Below are positions 1 through 11,736 of a DNA stretch of 64,000 bases, piece after piece. Made by a program: the position numbers and the translations under genes. This stretch comes from Rhodospirillaceae bacterium (lineage in GTDB: Bacteria; Pseudomonadota; Alphaproteobacteria; Reyranellales; Reyranellaceae). The stretch covers positions 1 to 64,000 of the forward strand of contig WOUR01000001.1 in the NCBI GenBank assembly GCA_009772935.1. Reading direction: 5' to 3'. The notes beneath the pieces were generated by a model, which made no database searches, was not told the DNA's origin, and saw only the letters and a list, made by a program, of their open reading frames with translations. Each line of letters opens with the position of its first letter. The stretch's first letter is position 1.

Positions 1-288
1 GATCTCTCGATCCTGACCGCCTCCTCTCTGAGGCCGTCTCGGCGCCGCCGTCGTCGTCGGGAGCCGGGCTTATATGGGTACCCCCAAAGACCGTCAACGG
101 GAAATTTACGAATCCGTAACGATGACTCGGAGTCGTCAAAAATCCCGTCGTACCTATTGTATTGTTGTGCGCCAGAAGCGTTTCCGGCATCAATATGTAG
201 AGAGCGGCCGGCGAGCACAGATTTTCCGGTCGGGCACTATCCCTAACCCGAAGCCTGGACCCACCGGGCCTACAATAGGTCAGCGGTC
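1..288. other. Upstream intergenic region, no gene recognised
   Basis: No recognisable gene. The first 60 bases are GC-rich; from about 75 to 270 the composition is more AT-rich than the surrounding coding DNA, as expected of a promoter region for the M23 peptidase gene that follows. The 72-codon ORF at 74-292 is rich in Arg/Ser/Gln, has no family resemblance, and overlaps the start of the peptidase gene, so I do not annotate it. Confidence 0.5.
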
Positions 289-1857
289 ATGACGGATCTC
301 CCCTCTCCGTCGGACCGGCCGGAAAGCCCCAGAAAAATGACTTTCGGGCTGTTTCGGCCTGTCCTTTTTGCAATCGGCGTCATCGGCCTGGCGATGGGAG
401 GGCTCGTCCTCAGTCACCGATCGAACCCGGACATCGCCTCGCTACCGCCGAGGGTTCCGACGATCCCGCCAGTTCCGGTGCCAGCCGCGCCGCCCCCCGC
501 AGGACCGGCCCAGGCTGCCCCCGCGCCTCTGGTCCTGGCCGATTCGCAGCCGGCTCCGCCCGTGACGGCGGCCGACTTCGGCAAACCGGCCCCGCTCGAT
601 CTCCGCGGCTTCCAGTTGAAGCCGCCGGAAGCGCCCACCGCCGACGCCGAGCCGCCGGCCAGCGACATCTACGAACTCACCCTGCGCCTCGAGAAGGGCG
701 ACACGGTCGAGAAGATGCTGGCCGACATCGACGTGGCCGAGGCCGAGCGCAAGCAGGTCGCGGAGAAGCTCCAGTCGCTTCTGAAGAAGCGGCGGCTTGC
801 GGTCGGCGAGACGATCGAGCTCACGATGCAGACGATTGCGGAGCAGCCCGACACGCCACGCGTGCTGGCATTGTCTGTCCGGCCTCAACCCGAACGGGAG
901 TACATCGTCAGCCGCAAGGACGACGGCAGCTACGATGCCGAGGAGAAGATCTACAAGGTCAGCCCGCGCATCGTGCGCGTCGAAGGCGAGCGCGAGGGCT
1001 CGCTGCAGCAGAGCGGCGTCAAGGCCGGCGCGCCTTCCGCCGCGATGGTCGAGTTCGTACGCGCGCTCTCCTACGACGTCGATTTCCAGCGCGAGCTGAA
1101 GCAGGGGCAGAAGTTCACCGTGCTGCTGGAGCAGCTGGTGACGAGCGATGGAAAGGTCACCCATCCCGGCCGCCTCGTGGCGGGCGAGCTCCGGCTGATG
1201 AAGCGCACGGTCGTCGTCATGCGCTATCGCCCCCAGGGTGGGGCCGACGGCTTCTACAATCCCCAGGGAGAAAGCGTGGTGCGCTCCTTCCTGCGCACGC
1301 CGATGGATGCCTCACGCATCACCTCGCGCTTCGGCATGCGCGAGCATCCCATCCTGGGCTTCAGTGCGTTGCATGCCGGCGTGGATTTCGCGGCGCCCCC
1401 GGGCACGCCGATCCTCGCGGCCGGCAACGGGAGGGTGGTCGCGGCCGGGCCGAACGGCGGTTACGGCCTCTACGTGAAGTTGCAGCACACGCACGATGTG
1501 GCGACCGCCTACGCCCACATGTCCCGCGTCGGACCGGGCATCAAGCCGGGCGTCCAGGTGCGCCAGGGCCAGGTGATCGGCTTCGTGGGATCGACCGGCA
1601 TGTCGACCGGTCCGCACCTTCACTACGAGTTCCTGAAGGGCGGCAAACACGTCAATCCGCTCACCCAGAAGTTCGCCATGCGCGGCACCGTCAGCGGCAA
1701 AGACGCGGCGCGTTTCCACGCCCTGGCGAAGCAGTATCTCGCCCAGTTGCGAAATGCCCCGGTGGCCGTCGAGCCCGCAAAACCCAAGCCCGCGCCAAAG
1801 AAAACGGCGCAGGCTCCCAAGGAACCTGCGCCGCCGCTGGTCGCGAGAAGCAACTAG
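289..1857 (+). CDS. M23 family metallopeptidase (LytM-type), membrane-anchored
   Basis: A cell-wall endopeptidase or divisome activator of the LytM/NlpD type acting in the periplasm. The 522-residue protein has a short cytoplasmic N-terminus, a hydrophobic anchor at about residues 22-42, a Pro/Ala-rich linker to about residue 100, a beta-rich middle region, and a C-terminal M23 domain from about residue 342. Metal ligands are visible as H362 and D366 in HAGVD and H445 in HLH, with H443 as the likely catalytic histidine, so the fold looks catalytically intact. The tail is Lys/Pro/Ala-rich. An alternative start is Met17, just before the anchor. The stop lies only 6 bases from the convergent clpB stop. 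Confidence 0.9.
   Translation: MTDLPSPSDRPESPRKMTFGLFRPVLFAIGVIGLAMGGLVLSHRSNPDIASLPPRVPTIPPVPVPAAPPPAGPAQAAPAPLVLADSQPAPPVTAADFGKPAPLDLRGFQLKPPEAPTADAEPPASDIYELTLRLEKGDTVEKMLADIDVAEAERKQVAEKLQSLLKKRRLAVGETIELTMQTIAEQPDTPRVLALSVRPQPEREYIVSRKDDGSYDAEEKIYKVSPRIVRVEGEREGSLQQSGVKAGAPSAAMVEFVRALSYDVDFQRELKQGQKFTVLLEQLVTSDGKVTHPGRLVAGELRLMKRTVVVMRYRPQGGADGFYNPQGESVVRSFLRTPMDASRITSRFGMREHPILGFSALHAGVDFAAPPGTPILAAGNGRVVAAGPNGGYGLYVKLQHTHDVATAYAHMSRVGPGIKPGVQVRQGQVIGFVGSTGMSTGPHLHYEFLKGGKHVNPLTQKFAMRGTVSGKDAARFHALAKQYLAQLRNAPVAVEPAKPKPAPKKTAQAPKEPAPPLVARSN
1806..1832. terminator. Hairpin inside the 3' end of the M23 gene
   Basis: GGCGCAGGCTCC and GGAACCTGCGCC form a 12-bp stem with one mismatch around a CAA loop, inside the last codons of the peptidase gene. 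There is no U-run after it. Because the two convergent genes are separated by only 6 bases, a structure limiting read-through would have to lie inside coding sequence; that role is inference. Confidence 0.35.
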
Positions 1858-1863
1858 CGTTCT

Positions 1864-4470
<2,607 letters not shown>

Positions 4471-4547
4471 TACTCAACCCTTTCCTTTACGCCCCCGTCG
4501 AGCGGCGGGCGGAAGAGCGGACCCCCCGAAGAAGCATCCTGCAGGCG

Positions 4548-4575
4548 ATATGGTATCGGATCGGCGGGCTGCAAG
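4548..4575 (-). promoter_or_regulatory. Candidate sigma32 (heat-shock) promoter of clpB
   Basis: Read on the minus strand, CTTGCAG, 13 bases, then TACCATAT. This resembles the known RpoH consensus CTTGAAA / CCCCATNT at 5 of 7 and 6 of 8 positions with acceptable spacing, about 80 bases before the clpB ATG. ClpB is a classic RpoH target; the match itself is by eye only. Confidence 0.4.
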
Positions 4576-4652
4576 GCCCTACGTGGCGTGCGACTTTCAC
4601 CTGTATCGGACGTCGGTTAAGACTGCCCGGCAGTTGGGACACGGAGCACTGA

Positions 4653-5213
4653 ATGTCAGGCGGACACGGACACATCGACAGCTCGAACAAGAGGATCGCC
4701 CTGCTGGTGGCCATCCTCGCCGCCTTGCTGGCGGTGTCGGAGATGGGCGGCAAGAGCTCACAGACGAATGCCCTGTCGAGCCATATCGACGCCTCCAACC
4801 TGTGGTCGTTCTTCCAGTCCAAGACCGTCCGGCAGACGACCCTGCGCACCGCCGCCGAAGAAGCCGAAGCCACCTACAAGGATGGTCCGGCGCCCATGCC
4901 GCCCGCGCTCAAGGCCCAGGCCGACCGGTGGCGCCAGACGGCGCAGCGCTACGATACCGAGCCCGAGACCGGCGAGGGCCGCAAGGAGTTGGCGGCCCGG
5001 GCCAAGGCCAAGGAGCAACATCGCGACCGGTCGATGGCCGCCTATCACATGTTCGAATATGGCTCGGCCTGCTTCCAACTCGCCATCGTGCTGGCGGGCG
5101 CCGCCGCCCTCACCTCGGTGATCTGGCTGACGTTCCTGTCCGTCGGCCTGGGCGTGATGGGGTTCGGGTTCACGGTCCTGGCCTTCGTCGCGCCGACGCT
5201 GGTCCACCTTTAG
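4653..5213 (+). CDS. DUF4337-like membrane protein
   Basis: A 186-residue protein of unknown function resembling the DUF4337 family. It has one hydrophobic segment near the N-terminus (about residues 15-32) and two at the C-terminus (about 130-150 and 158-182), separated by a charged, probably helical soluble part rich in Lys, Glu and Arg. The arrangement suggests an inner-membrane protein with a cytoplasmic or periplasmic helical domain. It is transcribed divergently from clpB with a 182-base gap and is followed at once by a strong terminator, so it is probably monocistronic. Family assignment is moderate; no catalytic motif is visible. Confidence 0.65.
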   Translation: MSGGHGHIDSSNKRIALLVAILAALLAVSEMGGKSSQTNALSSHIDASNLWSFFQSKTVRQTTLRTAAEEAEATYKDGPAPMPPALKAQADRWRQTAQRYDTEPETGEGRKELAARAKAKEQHRDRSMAAYHMFEYGSACFQLAIVLAGAAALTSVIWLTFLSVGLGVMGFGFTVLAFVAPTLVHL

Positions 5214-5228
5214 CCCAAAAGAAGAAAC

Positions 5229-5258
5229 GCCCGCCGGCGGCCGCCGGCGGGCGGCTTT
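5229..5258 (+). terminator. Strong, probably bidirectional intrinsic terminator
   Basis: GCCCGCCGGCGG and CCGCCGGCGGGC form a perfect 12-bp GC stem followed by GGCTTTT on the plus strand. On the minus strand the same stem is followed by GTTTCTTCTTTT. It lies between the convergent DUF4337-like and DUF4167 genes and can end both. Confidence 0.8.
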
Positions 5259-5284
5259 TCAGGAGATGGATCGGCGATGGCCGG

Positions 5285-6058
5285 TCAGCCGCGCCGGCCG
5301 CCACTGGCCGGAACGAACTCCGGCACTTCGGGCTGCTCCTCGGCTGCCGGGTCGTTATTGCCCGAGACCGTGCGGCCCTTCTGAAGGAAGGCGACCCCGT
5401 TCAGGCCGGGCTCCTCTTCAACGGGCTCCGCCTGGCGTCGCTCAGACGAGCGGCGTTCGGACTGACGATCGGACTGGCGGCCCTCCGACTGACGAGTGTC
5501 GGACTGGCGATCGGATTGACGATGTTCGGCCTGACGATGTTCGGCCTGACGATGTTCGGATTGGCTCGGATCGGAGGGGCCGTCATCGCCCCGTCCCTGA
5601 TCGGGCTGTTCGCCACGACCGCCGCGCTCGTTGGACGGCGCATGATCGTTGCCGTTCTGCTGCGGCTGTCCACCGGGCTGGGCTTGCTGCTGCCCCGGCT
5701 GGCCGGGTTGCTGGCCTTCCTCGCCGCCTTCACCCCAACCGAGGTTGTTGCGTTGGACGAAGCCGCCCTGGGCCTGGATCATCCGGTAATAGTGATCGGC
5801 ATATTGCCAATAGGATTCAGCCAGGATGCGATCGCCGGAGGACGCTGCCTCACGGGCGAGCGACTGGTACTTGTCGAAAACCTGATGCGCATTGCCCCGA
5901 ACCCGGACGTCGGGGCCGCTGCTATCGAAAATCTGGTTTCGATTGGGCGGGCGATTGGGGTTGTGATGCTGAGGCTTGTGATGGTGGCTGTTGCCACCGC
6001 CGCCACCGCCGCCACCACTGCGACCGCCGCGCGACCGCTGACGATTGTTTGGTCTCAT
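5285..6058 (-). CDS. DUF4167 domain protein, low-complexity
   Basis: A 257-residue protein with the alphaproteobacterial DUF4167 domain at about residues 45-105 (NQIFDSSGPDVRVRGNAHQV, then FDKYQSLAREA and YWQYADHYYR). The N-terminus is an Arg/Gly/His/Asn-rich region with a run of eight or more glycines, typical of RNA-binding or disordered proteins. The C-terminal half is a Gln/Arg/Ser/Glu low-complexity tail with EHRQA/SDRQS-type repeats. The gene follows prfA-prmC on the same strand, its usual place in this class. The function is unknown; RNA or ribosome association is a guess from composition and neighbours. Confidence 0.85.
   Translation of the reverse strand: MRPNNRQRSRGGRSGGGGGGGGNSHHHKPQHHNPNRPPNRNQIFDSSGPDVRVRGNAHQVFDKYQSLAREAASSGDRILAESYWQYADHYYRMIQAQGGFVQRNNLGWGEGGEEGQQPGQPGQQQAQPGGQPQQNGNDHAPSNERGGRGEQPDQGRGDDGPSDPSQSEHRQAEHRQAEHRQSDRQSDTRQSEGRQSDRQSERRSSERRQAEPVEEEPGLNGVAFLQKGRTVSGNNDPAAEEQPEVPEFVPASGGRRG
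5521..5565. repeat. 15-bp tandem repeat, 3 copies, in DUF4167 gene
   Basis: GATGTTCGGCCTGAC occurs twice in direct succession, followed by a diverged third unit GATGTTCGGATTGGC. It encodes the EHRQA repeats on the minus strand. The 15-base unit keeps the frame, so copy number can vary without breaking the protein. Confidence 0.85.
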
Positions 6059-6180
6059 TAACCTAGGGCCAGTTACACGCCGGACGGATGTTGTTGTTAA
6101 TTCCCCCCCTGCCCTGCCCGGGCGCCGTCACGGCTGAATTCAGGGGGTTTGGTGTCCGCCGCCATAGACCGGTCGGACCA

Positions 6181-6206
6181 GTTCCCCCCCAAGGGGTGAA
6201 AGGAAC
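6181..6206. repeat. Hairpin downstream of prmC
   Basis: GTTCC and GGAAC arms enclose an inner CCCC-AA-GGGG stem in the 178-base gap between prmC and the DUF4167 gene. It may be a weak terminator or processing site on the minus-strand transcript. The rest of this gap shows no gene and presumably holds the promoter of the DUF4167 gene. Confidence 0.3.
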
Positions 6207-6236
6207 CTAGTCCCATTCCTCCCGATTGCCAACCTA

Positions 6237-7118
6237 TTAATGCTGGGCCGGCACAACCCGTTCGATCCCGCCGAGATCCCTGCGAGACGGGCGGGGTGCA
6301 AGGCCCGCGGCGGTGAAAAGGGATGCGATTGCAGGGGCTTGCCCCTCTCCAACCTCGACGATGGCCCAACCGCCCGGAACAACCAGCGCCGGCGACGCCG
6401 CCACGATGATGCGATAGGCCGCAAGTCCATCGGCACCGCCGTCGAGGGCCAGCCTCGGCTCGTGGGCCGCCACCTCGGGCATCAACCCGTCCACCTCGGC
6501 GCTCTCGATATAGGGTGGATTGGAGACCAGCAGGTCGAAAGGCCCCTCCGCTTGGTCGACCAGTCGGTCCGTCCAGCCGGTCTGCCGCCAGTCCCCCGCC
6601 GCGAGGCGCGCGCGCGACGCCACACCGAGTGCCTCGGCGTTGGCCCGGGCGATGGCGAGCGCCGCCTCCGAGGCATCTATCCCGACCCCAGTCGCCTGCG
6701 GGTACTCCCGCAGCAGGGTGAGCAGCAGGCAGCCCGATCCCAGGCCGAGGTCGAGGATCCGCAGCTTCCGGCTGCGGTCGGGCAGCAGGTCGAGCACTGT
6801 CTCGATCACCGTCTCGCTGTCGGGACGTGGAACGAGGACCGCCGGCGAGACCTTGAACGGCAGTCCCCAGAATTCCCGCTCGCCCAGGATGTAGGCCATC
6901 GGTTCGCGCCGCACCCGCCGCGCCGTGAGTTCGCGCAGCGTCGCGGCCGCGGCGGCGGGCGCCGCATCGGGGCCTCGGGAAATCAGCTGCTCGATCGTCA
7001 GACCGGTCGCGTGGCTCAGCAGCAGGCGGGCCTCGAAGCGTACATTGTCGATCCCGGCCGCCGTCAGGGCGACGGCGGTATCGCGCAGGAGCGCAGCGTA
7101 GGAGGCGCCCTCCGCCAC
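6237..7118 (-). CDS. prmC: Release-factor glutamine methyltransferase PrmC
   Basis: Methylates the glutamine of the GGQ motif in release factors RF1 and RF2, using S-adenosylmethionine. The 293-residue length fits the family. The N-terminal helical domain (about 1-85) is followed by the methyltransferase domain with the SAM-binding motif ILDLGLGSG and the diagnostic NPPY (SNPPYIESAE). The start is GTG, two bases after the prfA stop, so translation is probably coupled to that of its own substrate's gene. prfA-prmC adjacency is the usual bacterial arrangement. Confidence 0.95.
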   Translation of the reverse strand: MAEGASYAALLRDTAVALTAAGIDNVRFEARLLLSHATGLTIEQLISRGPDAAPAAAAATLRELTARRVRREPMAYILGEREFWGLPFKVSPAVLVPRPDSETVIETVLDLLPDRSRKLRILDLGLGSGCLLLTLLREYPQATGVGIDASEAALAIARANAEALGVASRARLAAGDWRQTGWTDRLVDQAEGPFDLLVSNPPYIESAEVDGLMPEVAAHEPRLALDGGADGLAAYRIIVAASPALVVPGGWAIVEVGEGQAPAIASLFTAAGLAPRPSRRDLGGIERVVPAQH

Positions 7119-7120
7119 CT

Positions 7121-8185
7121 CTAGGCCGCGAGTTCCGCCAGCCGCGAGGCCTCGTCGTCGGCGGTGAGCGCATCGATAATGGCGTCCAGCCCGCGCCCGT
7201 CCAGCACCTCGGCGAGGTTGTAGAGGGTGAGGTTGATGCGGTGGTCGGTCACCCGGCTCTGCGGGAAGTTGTAGGTGCGGATACGTTCGCTGCGGTCGCC
7301 GCTGCCGACTTGGCCCTTGCGATCGGCAGAACGCAGGTCGTCGAGACGCTGGCGCTCGGCGTCGTAGAGGCGAGCGCGCAGGATCTTCATCGCCTTGGCG
7401 CGGTTCTTGTGCTGGCTCTTCTCGTCCTGCTGGCTGACCACCACCCCGGTCGGGATGTGGGTGATGCGGACCGCGGAATCGGTCGTGTTCACCGACTGGC
7501 CACCGGGTCCGGAGGCGCGGAACACGTCGATGCGCAGGTCCTTCTCGTCGATCTTGATGTCGACCTCCTCGGCCTCCGGCAGCACCGCCACCGTCGCCGC
7601 CGACGTATGGATGCGGCCCTGGGCCTCCGTCGCCGGCACGCGCTGCACGCGATGGACGCCGGATTCGAATTTAAGGCGCGCGAAGACGTTGCGCCCCGTC
7701 ACCGTGGCGATCGCCTCGCGATAGCCGCCGATCCCGGTATCGGACAGTTCCATGACCTCGAACTTCCAGCCCTTCTCGGCCGCATAGCGTTGGTACATGC
7801 GGAACAGGTCGGCCGCGAACAGCGCCGCCTCGTCGCCGCCGGTGCCGGCGCGGATTTCGAGGATGGCGTTCTTCTCGTCGGCTGCGTCCTTCGGCAGGAG
7901 CATGCGCTTCACGGTGCGTTCCAGCTCCGGCAGGCGCTTGCGCAGTTCCTCCGCCTCTTCCTCGGCCATCGCCTTCATGTCGGGATCGGCGGCCATCGCC
8001 TCCGCATCCTTCAATTCGCGCTCGGCCTTGTGCCATTCGTTTACCGCCTCGACCAGCGGGCCGAGGTCGGCATATTCCTTCGAGGCCGCGACGAACTTCT
8101 GCGAATCGAGCGTGCCGGCGGACAACGCCGCCTGCAGCTCGGCATGACGAGTCACGATCTGGTTGAGTTTCAGCAACAGCGACAT
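7121..8185 (-). CDS. prfA: Peptide chain release factor 1
   Basis: Class I release factor that reads UAA and UAG stop codons and triggers peptide hydrolysis on the ribosome. The 354-residue protein shows the peptidyl-transferase motif GGQ in [15 protein letters not shown] and the codon-reading PAT tripeptide in [10 protein letters not shown], which marks RF1 rather than RF2. A coiled N-terminal domain occupies about residues 1-100. The gene starts one base after the hisS stop and ends two bases before prmC, so all three form one operon. Confidence 0.97.
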   Translation of the reverse strand: MSLLLKLNQIVTRHAELQAALSAGTLDSQKFVAASKEYADLGPLVEAVNEWHKAERELKDAEAMAADPDMKAMAEEEAEELRKRLPELERTVKRMLLPKDAADEKNAILEIRAGTGGDEAALFAADLFRMYQRYAAEKGWKFEVMELSDTGIGGYREAIATVTGRNVFARLKFESGVHRVQRVPATEAQGRIHTSAATVAVLPEAEEVDIKIDEKDLRIDVFRASGPGGQSVNTTDSAVRITHIPTGVVVSQQDEKSQHKNRAKAMKILRARLYDAERQRLDDLRSADRKGQVGSGDRSERIRTYNFPQSRVTDHRINLTLYNLAEVLDGRGLDAIIDALTADDEASRLAELAA

Positions 8186-8186
8186 C

Positions 8187-9428
8187 TCAGACCTTCAGGG
8201 CTTCCGCGAGAGTCTCGAACGGCACTTCGCGCTGGGCACCGCTGTCGAGGTCCTTGAGCTGGGCGACGCCCTTGGCCAGTTCGTCGTCGCCGATGATCAG
8301 CGCGGCGCGGGCATTGAGCTTGTTGGCCCGCTGCATGCGCCGCTTCATGTTGCCGCGATAGTCCTGTTCGACGGCGATGCCCTGCTTGCGCAGGCTCCTT
8401 GCGATGCCGAGCGCCTTGGCCTCGGCCGCCGCGCCGAGCGGCGCGATGACCACGGGCCGCGGCAGGGGCCGGGGCTCGTCGGCCAGCATCATCAGCCGCT
8501 CGATGCCGCCCGCCCAGCCGATGCCGGCGGTCGGCGGGCCGCCCAGCTCGGCGATCAGCCCGTCATAGCGGCCGCCGCCCAGCACGGTGCCCTGGGCACC
8601 GAGATGGGTCGTCACGAACTCGAAGGCGGTGTGGGTGTAGTAGTCGAGGCCGCGCACCAGCGCCGGATCGACCTCGAATTCGATGCCGGCGGCCCTGAGC
8701 CCGTCCTGCACCGACTTGAAGAAGTCGCGGCTCACCTGGTTCAGGTGATCGCTGAAGCTCGGCGCGTTCGCGTTGAGCGCCTTGTCGCCCTCGTCCTTGC
8801 TGTCGAGGATGCGCAACGGATTGCGCGCCAGGCGATTGCGCGAATCCTCGGAGAGCTTGTCCACGTGACCGGAATAGTAGTCGGTCAGGACCTTGCGATA
8901 GCCCGCCCGGCTTTCCGGGTCGCCGAGCGAATTGATCTTGAGCACGCAGCGGTCGAGGATCGTGAGCCGGTCGAGGATGTCGGCGGCGACCGAGATCACC
9001 TCGATGTCGGCCCCCGGCTCGGGCGCGCCCAGCACCTCCAGATCGATCTGGTGGAACTGGCGCTGCCGTCCCTTCTGCGGCCGCTCATAGCGGAACATCG
9101 GCCCCGCCGCGAAGACCTTCAGCGGCAGCTGCTGCGCCAGCTCGCCGTTCGACACGAAGGCGCGGCAGATGCCGGCCGTATATTCCGGCCGCAGGGTGAG
9201 CGATTCGTTGCCGCGATCGGCGAAGGTGTACATCTCCTTCGACACGACGTCGGTCGTCTCGCCGATGCCGCGGGCGAACAGCTCGGTGAACTCGAAGATC
9301 GGCGTCGCCATCTCGCGGTAGCCGTAGAGGCGCGCCACGTCGCGCGCCGTGTCGACGACATGCGCGAAGCGCCGGTAGTCGTCGGGGAGGAGGTCGTGCG
9401 TGCCACGCACGGGTTGCATCTTGCTCAC
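8187..9428 (-). CDS. hisS: Histidyl-tRNA synthetase
   Basis: Class II aminoacyl-tRNA synthetase charging tRNA-His. The 413-residue protein begins with the family signature [13 protein letters not shown], carries motif 2 ([16 protein letters not shown]), the histidine-binding stretch [22 protein letters not shown], and a C-terminal anticodon-binding domain from about residue 325. It lies between ispG and prfA, a conserved alphaproteobacterial order, with a 45-base gap from ispG and a one-base gap to prfA. Confidence 0.97.
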   Translation of the reverse strand: MSKMQPVRGTHDLLPDDYRRFAHVVDTARDVARLYGYREMATPIFEFTELFARGIGETTDVVSKEMYTFADRGNESLTLRPEYTAGICRAFVSNGELAQQLPLKVFAAGPMFRYERPQKGRQRQFHQIDLEVLGAPEPGADIEVISVAADILDRLTILDRCVLKINSLGDPESRAGYRKVLTDYYSGHVDKLSEDSRNRLARNPLRILDSKDEGDKALNANAPSFSDHLNQVSRDFFKSVQDGLRAAGIEFEVDPALVRGLDYYTHTAFEFVTTHLGAQGTVLGGGRYDGLIAELGGPPTAGIGWAGGIERLMMLADEPRPLPRPVVIAPLGAAAEAKALGIARSLRKQGIAVEQDYRGNMKRRMQRANKLNARAALIIGDDELAKGVAQLKDLDSGAQREVPFETLAEALKV

Positions 9429-9473
9429 GGGAAATCGCCTTGAAGGAACGTCGGGAAAGGAAGGCCTGGGTCG

Positions 9474-10610
9474 CTACTCGGCAGCGGCGCGATGTCGCTC
9501 GGCTTCTTCCACCCGGGTCGCCTCGATCTCGGCCGCCTTCTTCTCGATCAGCTCGACCAGATGGTCGACGACGTTGGCGTCCTTCAGCCGATGATGCGGA
9601 ACGCCGGCAATGTAGACCTGATGGGTGTTCGAGCCGCCGCCGGTGAAGCCGATGTCGGTTTCGCGCGCCTCGCCCGGCCCGTTCACCACGCAGCCGATCA
9701 CCGACACCGTCATCGGCGTGGTGATGTGGGCGACGCGATTCTCCAGCGCCTCGACCGTGCGGATGACGTCGTACTGCTGGCGCGCACAGGACGGGCAGGA
9801 GATGATGTTGACCCCGCGATGCCGCAGGTTCAGCGCCTTCAGCATCTCGAAGCCGACGCGGACCTCTTCCTCGGGTTCGGCCGAGAGCGAGACACGGATC
9901 GTGTCGCCGATGCCCGCCCACAGGAGCGAGCCCATGCCGATCGACGACTTCACCGTGCCGGCGCGCGTGCCGCCCGCCTCGGTGACGCCGACATGCAGCG
10001 GGTAGTCGCAGGCGTCGGCGAGCTGCTGGTAGGCGGCGACCGCCAGGAAGACGTCGGACGCCTTCACGCTGATCTTGAACTCGTGGAAGTCGTGGTCCTG
10101 CAGGATGCGGGCATGGTCGAGCGCACTCTCCACCATCGCCTCCGGGCAGGGCTCGCCGTACTTCTCGAGCAGGTCCTTCTCCAGCGAGCCGGCGTTGACG
10201 CCGATGCGCATGGAACAGCCGTGGTCCTTGGCGGCCTTGACGACCTCGCGCACGCGCTCGGCGCTGCCGATGTTGCCCGGGTTGATGCGCAGGCAGGCGG
10301 CGCCCGCCTCTGCCGCCTCGATGGCGCGCCTGTAGTGGAAGTGGATGTCGGCCACGATCGGGACCTTGGCAGCCCGCACGATCTTCGGCAGCGCCGCAGT
10401 CGAGTCCTCATCGGGACAGGATACGCGGATAATGTCCACACCCACCTCTTCGCAGCGGCGGATCTGGGCGATGGTCGCGTCGGCGTCCGCGGTCAGCGTG
10501 TTGGTCATGGTCTGGACGGTAATCGGCGAATCGCCGCCCACCGGCACGGACCCGACCATCACGCGCCGCGACTTGCGGCGCTGGATGTCGCGGTACGGTC
10601 TGATGCTCAT
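9474..10610 (-). CDS. ispG: 4-hydroxy-3-methylbut-2-en-1-yl diphosphate synthase (IspG/GcpE)
   Basis: Penultimate enzyme of the MEP isoprenoid pathway; it reduces the cyclic diphosphate MEcPP to HMBPP with a [4Fe-4S] cluster. The 378-residue protein shows the TIM-barrel start ([10 protein letters not shown]) and the cluster cysteines in SCPSCAR and [11 protein letters not shown]. The ORF track extends to 11261, but the protein family begins at [20 protein letters not shown], so I place the ATG at 10610; the upstream part overlaps the RodZ-like gene in another frame and is spurious. Confidence 0.97.
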   Translation of the reverse strand: MSIRPYRDIQRRKSRRVMVGSVPVGGDSPITVQTMTNTLTADADATIAQIRRCEEVGVDIIRVSCPDEDSTAALPKIVRAAKVPIVADIHFHYRRAIEAAEAGAACLRINPGNIGSAERVREVVKAAKDHGCSMRIGVNAGSLEKDLLEKYGEPCPEAMVESALDHARILQDHDFHEFKISVKASDVFLAVAAYQQLADACDYPLHVGVTEAGGTRAGTVKSSIGMGSLLWAGIGDTIRVSLSAEPEEEVRVGFEMLKALNLRHRGVNIISCPSCARQQYDVIRTVEALENRVAHITTPMTVSVIGCVVNGPGEARETDIGFTGGGSNTHQVYIAGVPHHRLKDANVVDHLVELIEKKAAEIEATRVEEAERHRAAAE

Positions 10611-10675
10611 GGACGCAATGTAGCGGCGAGGCCGCGCCTCCGCCAGCCGCCGGGCCTTACAAAGGCGCGGTGCTG

Positions 10676-11656
10676 CTACCGGGCCTCGGTGATGCGGTAG
10701 GCGATTCCGGCGGGCACGACATAGCTTTCGCCGGCGCGCACATAGGTCTGCGTCAGCACGTCGCCGTTCGGCGCCCGCAGTTCGACCCAGCTGTTGGTCC
10801 TCACGCTGATCGGCGTGTTGACGCGGACGGGAATGGGCGGTGGCGCTGCCTCGGGCTGCCGGGCAACGGCCTCCTCGACCGGTTTCGTCGGCTCGAGGCG
10901 CGGCGGCTCGACCGGCGCCGGCGGCTGGGCGGCCTGCGCCTGGCCGATCGATGGAACATTCATCACCACCGGCGGCGGCGGTGCGGGGACGGCGACGACG
11001 ACCGGCGGCGGCGCCAGTGGTACGGCCGGAGCCGCGGTGCTGCTTTCGACGCGCTGAGCGGGCAGCACCTGGGCGGGCCACACCTGGGCGGGCAGCGAGC
11101 CGTTGAGGGTGCGTGTTTCCGCAGCCGGGGCGGGCGGCATCCGGGCAATGAACGGATTGGCCGCGGGCGCCGGCGCGCTGGGACGCTCGGACAGAAGACG
11201 ATCCGGCACGGGCGGCACCTTCTGCGCCACGACGGCCTGATCGCGGGGCATGTAGTGCCACACGCCGTAACCGGCGCCGACGACGAGCAGGACGGTGAGG
11301 ACCGCGAGGCCGATTGGCGCACGCCTGTCGGCGACCGGGAAATTCGCCGGCAGCGCGACCGGACGCTTGATGGGAACGGCGCCCGACAGATGATAGGCGG
11401 TCATGACCTTTTCGGGGTCGAGACCGACATGGGCCGCATAGGCCCGCAGGAAGGCGGGAATGTACGCGGCGCCGGGAAGCTGATCGTAGCGACCTTCCTC
11501 GATCGCTTCGAGGTGGGCGCGCCGGATGCGGATGCTCTTCTCGACTTGAGTCAGGTCCAGACCGCGCGCCTCGCGTTGATCGCGTAGGAGTCGACCGACC
11601 GCTTGGCCCGGTCCGGCCTCGCGCTCAATCGCCCGCCAGTCAACCTGATCCGGCAT
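10676..11656 (-). CDS. RodZ-like helix-turn-helix membrane protein with truncated DUF4115
   Basis: A 326-residue protein built like the cytoskeletal regulator RodZ: a Cro/C1-type HTH_25 domain at about residues 18-85 ([20 protein letters not shown]), a single transmembrane helix at about 113-131, a long Pro/Ala-rich periplasmic linker, and a C-terminal DUF4115 segment ([20 protein letters not shown]). DUF4115 appears cut short: the protein ends at [10 protein letters not shown], where relatives usually continue with about 25-30 residues of a Gly-Asn/Ala-Gly-type strand. It sits between ptsP and ispG, as in related genomes. A role in cell-shape control is inferred from the family. Confidence 0.8.
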   Translation of the reverse strand: MPDQVDWRAIEREAGPGQAVGRLLRDQREARGLDLTQVEKSIRIRRAHLEAIEEGRYDQLPGAAYIPAFLRAYAAHVGLDPEKVMTAYHLSGAVPIKRPVALPANFPVADRRAPIGLAVLTVLLVVGAGYGVWHYMPRDQAVVAQKVPPVPDRLLSERPSAPAPAANPFIARMPPAPAAETRTLNGSLPAQVWPAQVLPAQRVESSTAAPAVPLAPPPVVVAVPAPPPPVVMNVPSIGQAQAAQPPAPVEPPRLEPTKPVEEAVARQPEAAPPPIPVRVNTPISVRTNSWVELRAPNGDVLTQTYVRAGESYVVPAGIAYRITEAR

Positions 11657-11736
11657 TGAAATTCCCTGCTTGTCCCCTCGTCGCGACTCTTAGCAGAGGC
11701 CCCATGGCAGGGCAAAAGCGATTCGACTTTTCGTCG

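Noticed and set aside
1-30. AGAGGAGG on the minus strand at the edge, resembling a ribosome-binding site
   Set aside because: No start codon follows within the window at a suitable distance.
74-292. 72-codon ORF at the left edge
   Set aside because: No domain, no ribosome-binding sequence, and it overlaps the start of the M23 gene.
4550-6061. 503-codon plus-strand ORF over DUF4337 and DUF4167
   Set aside because: It spans a strong terminator and lies opposite DUF4167, whose protein is recognisable.
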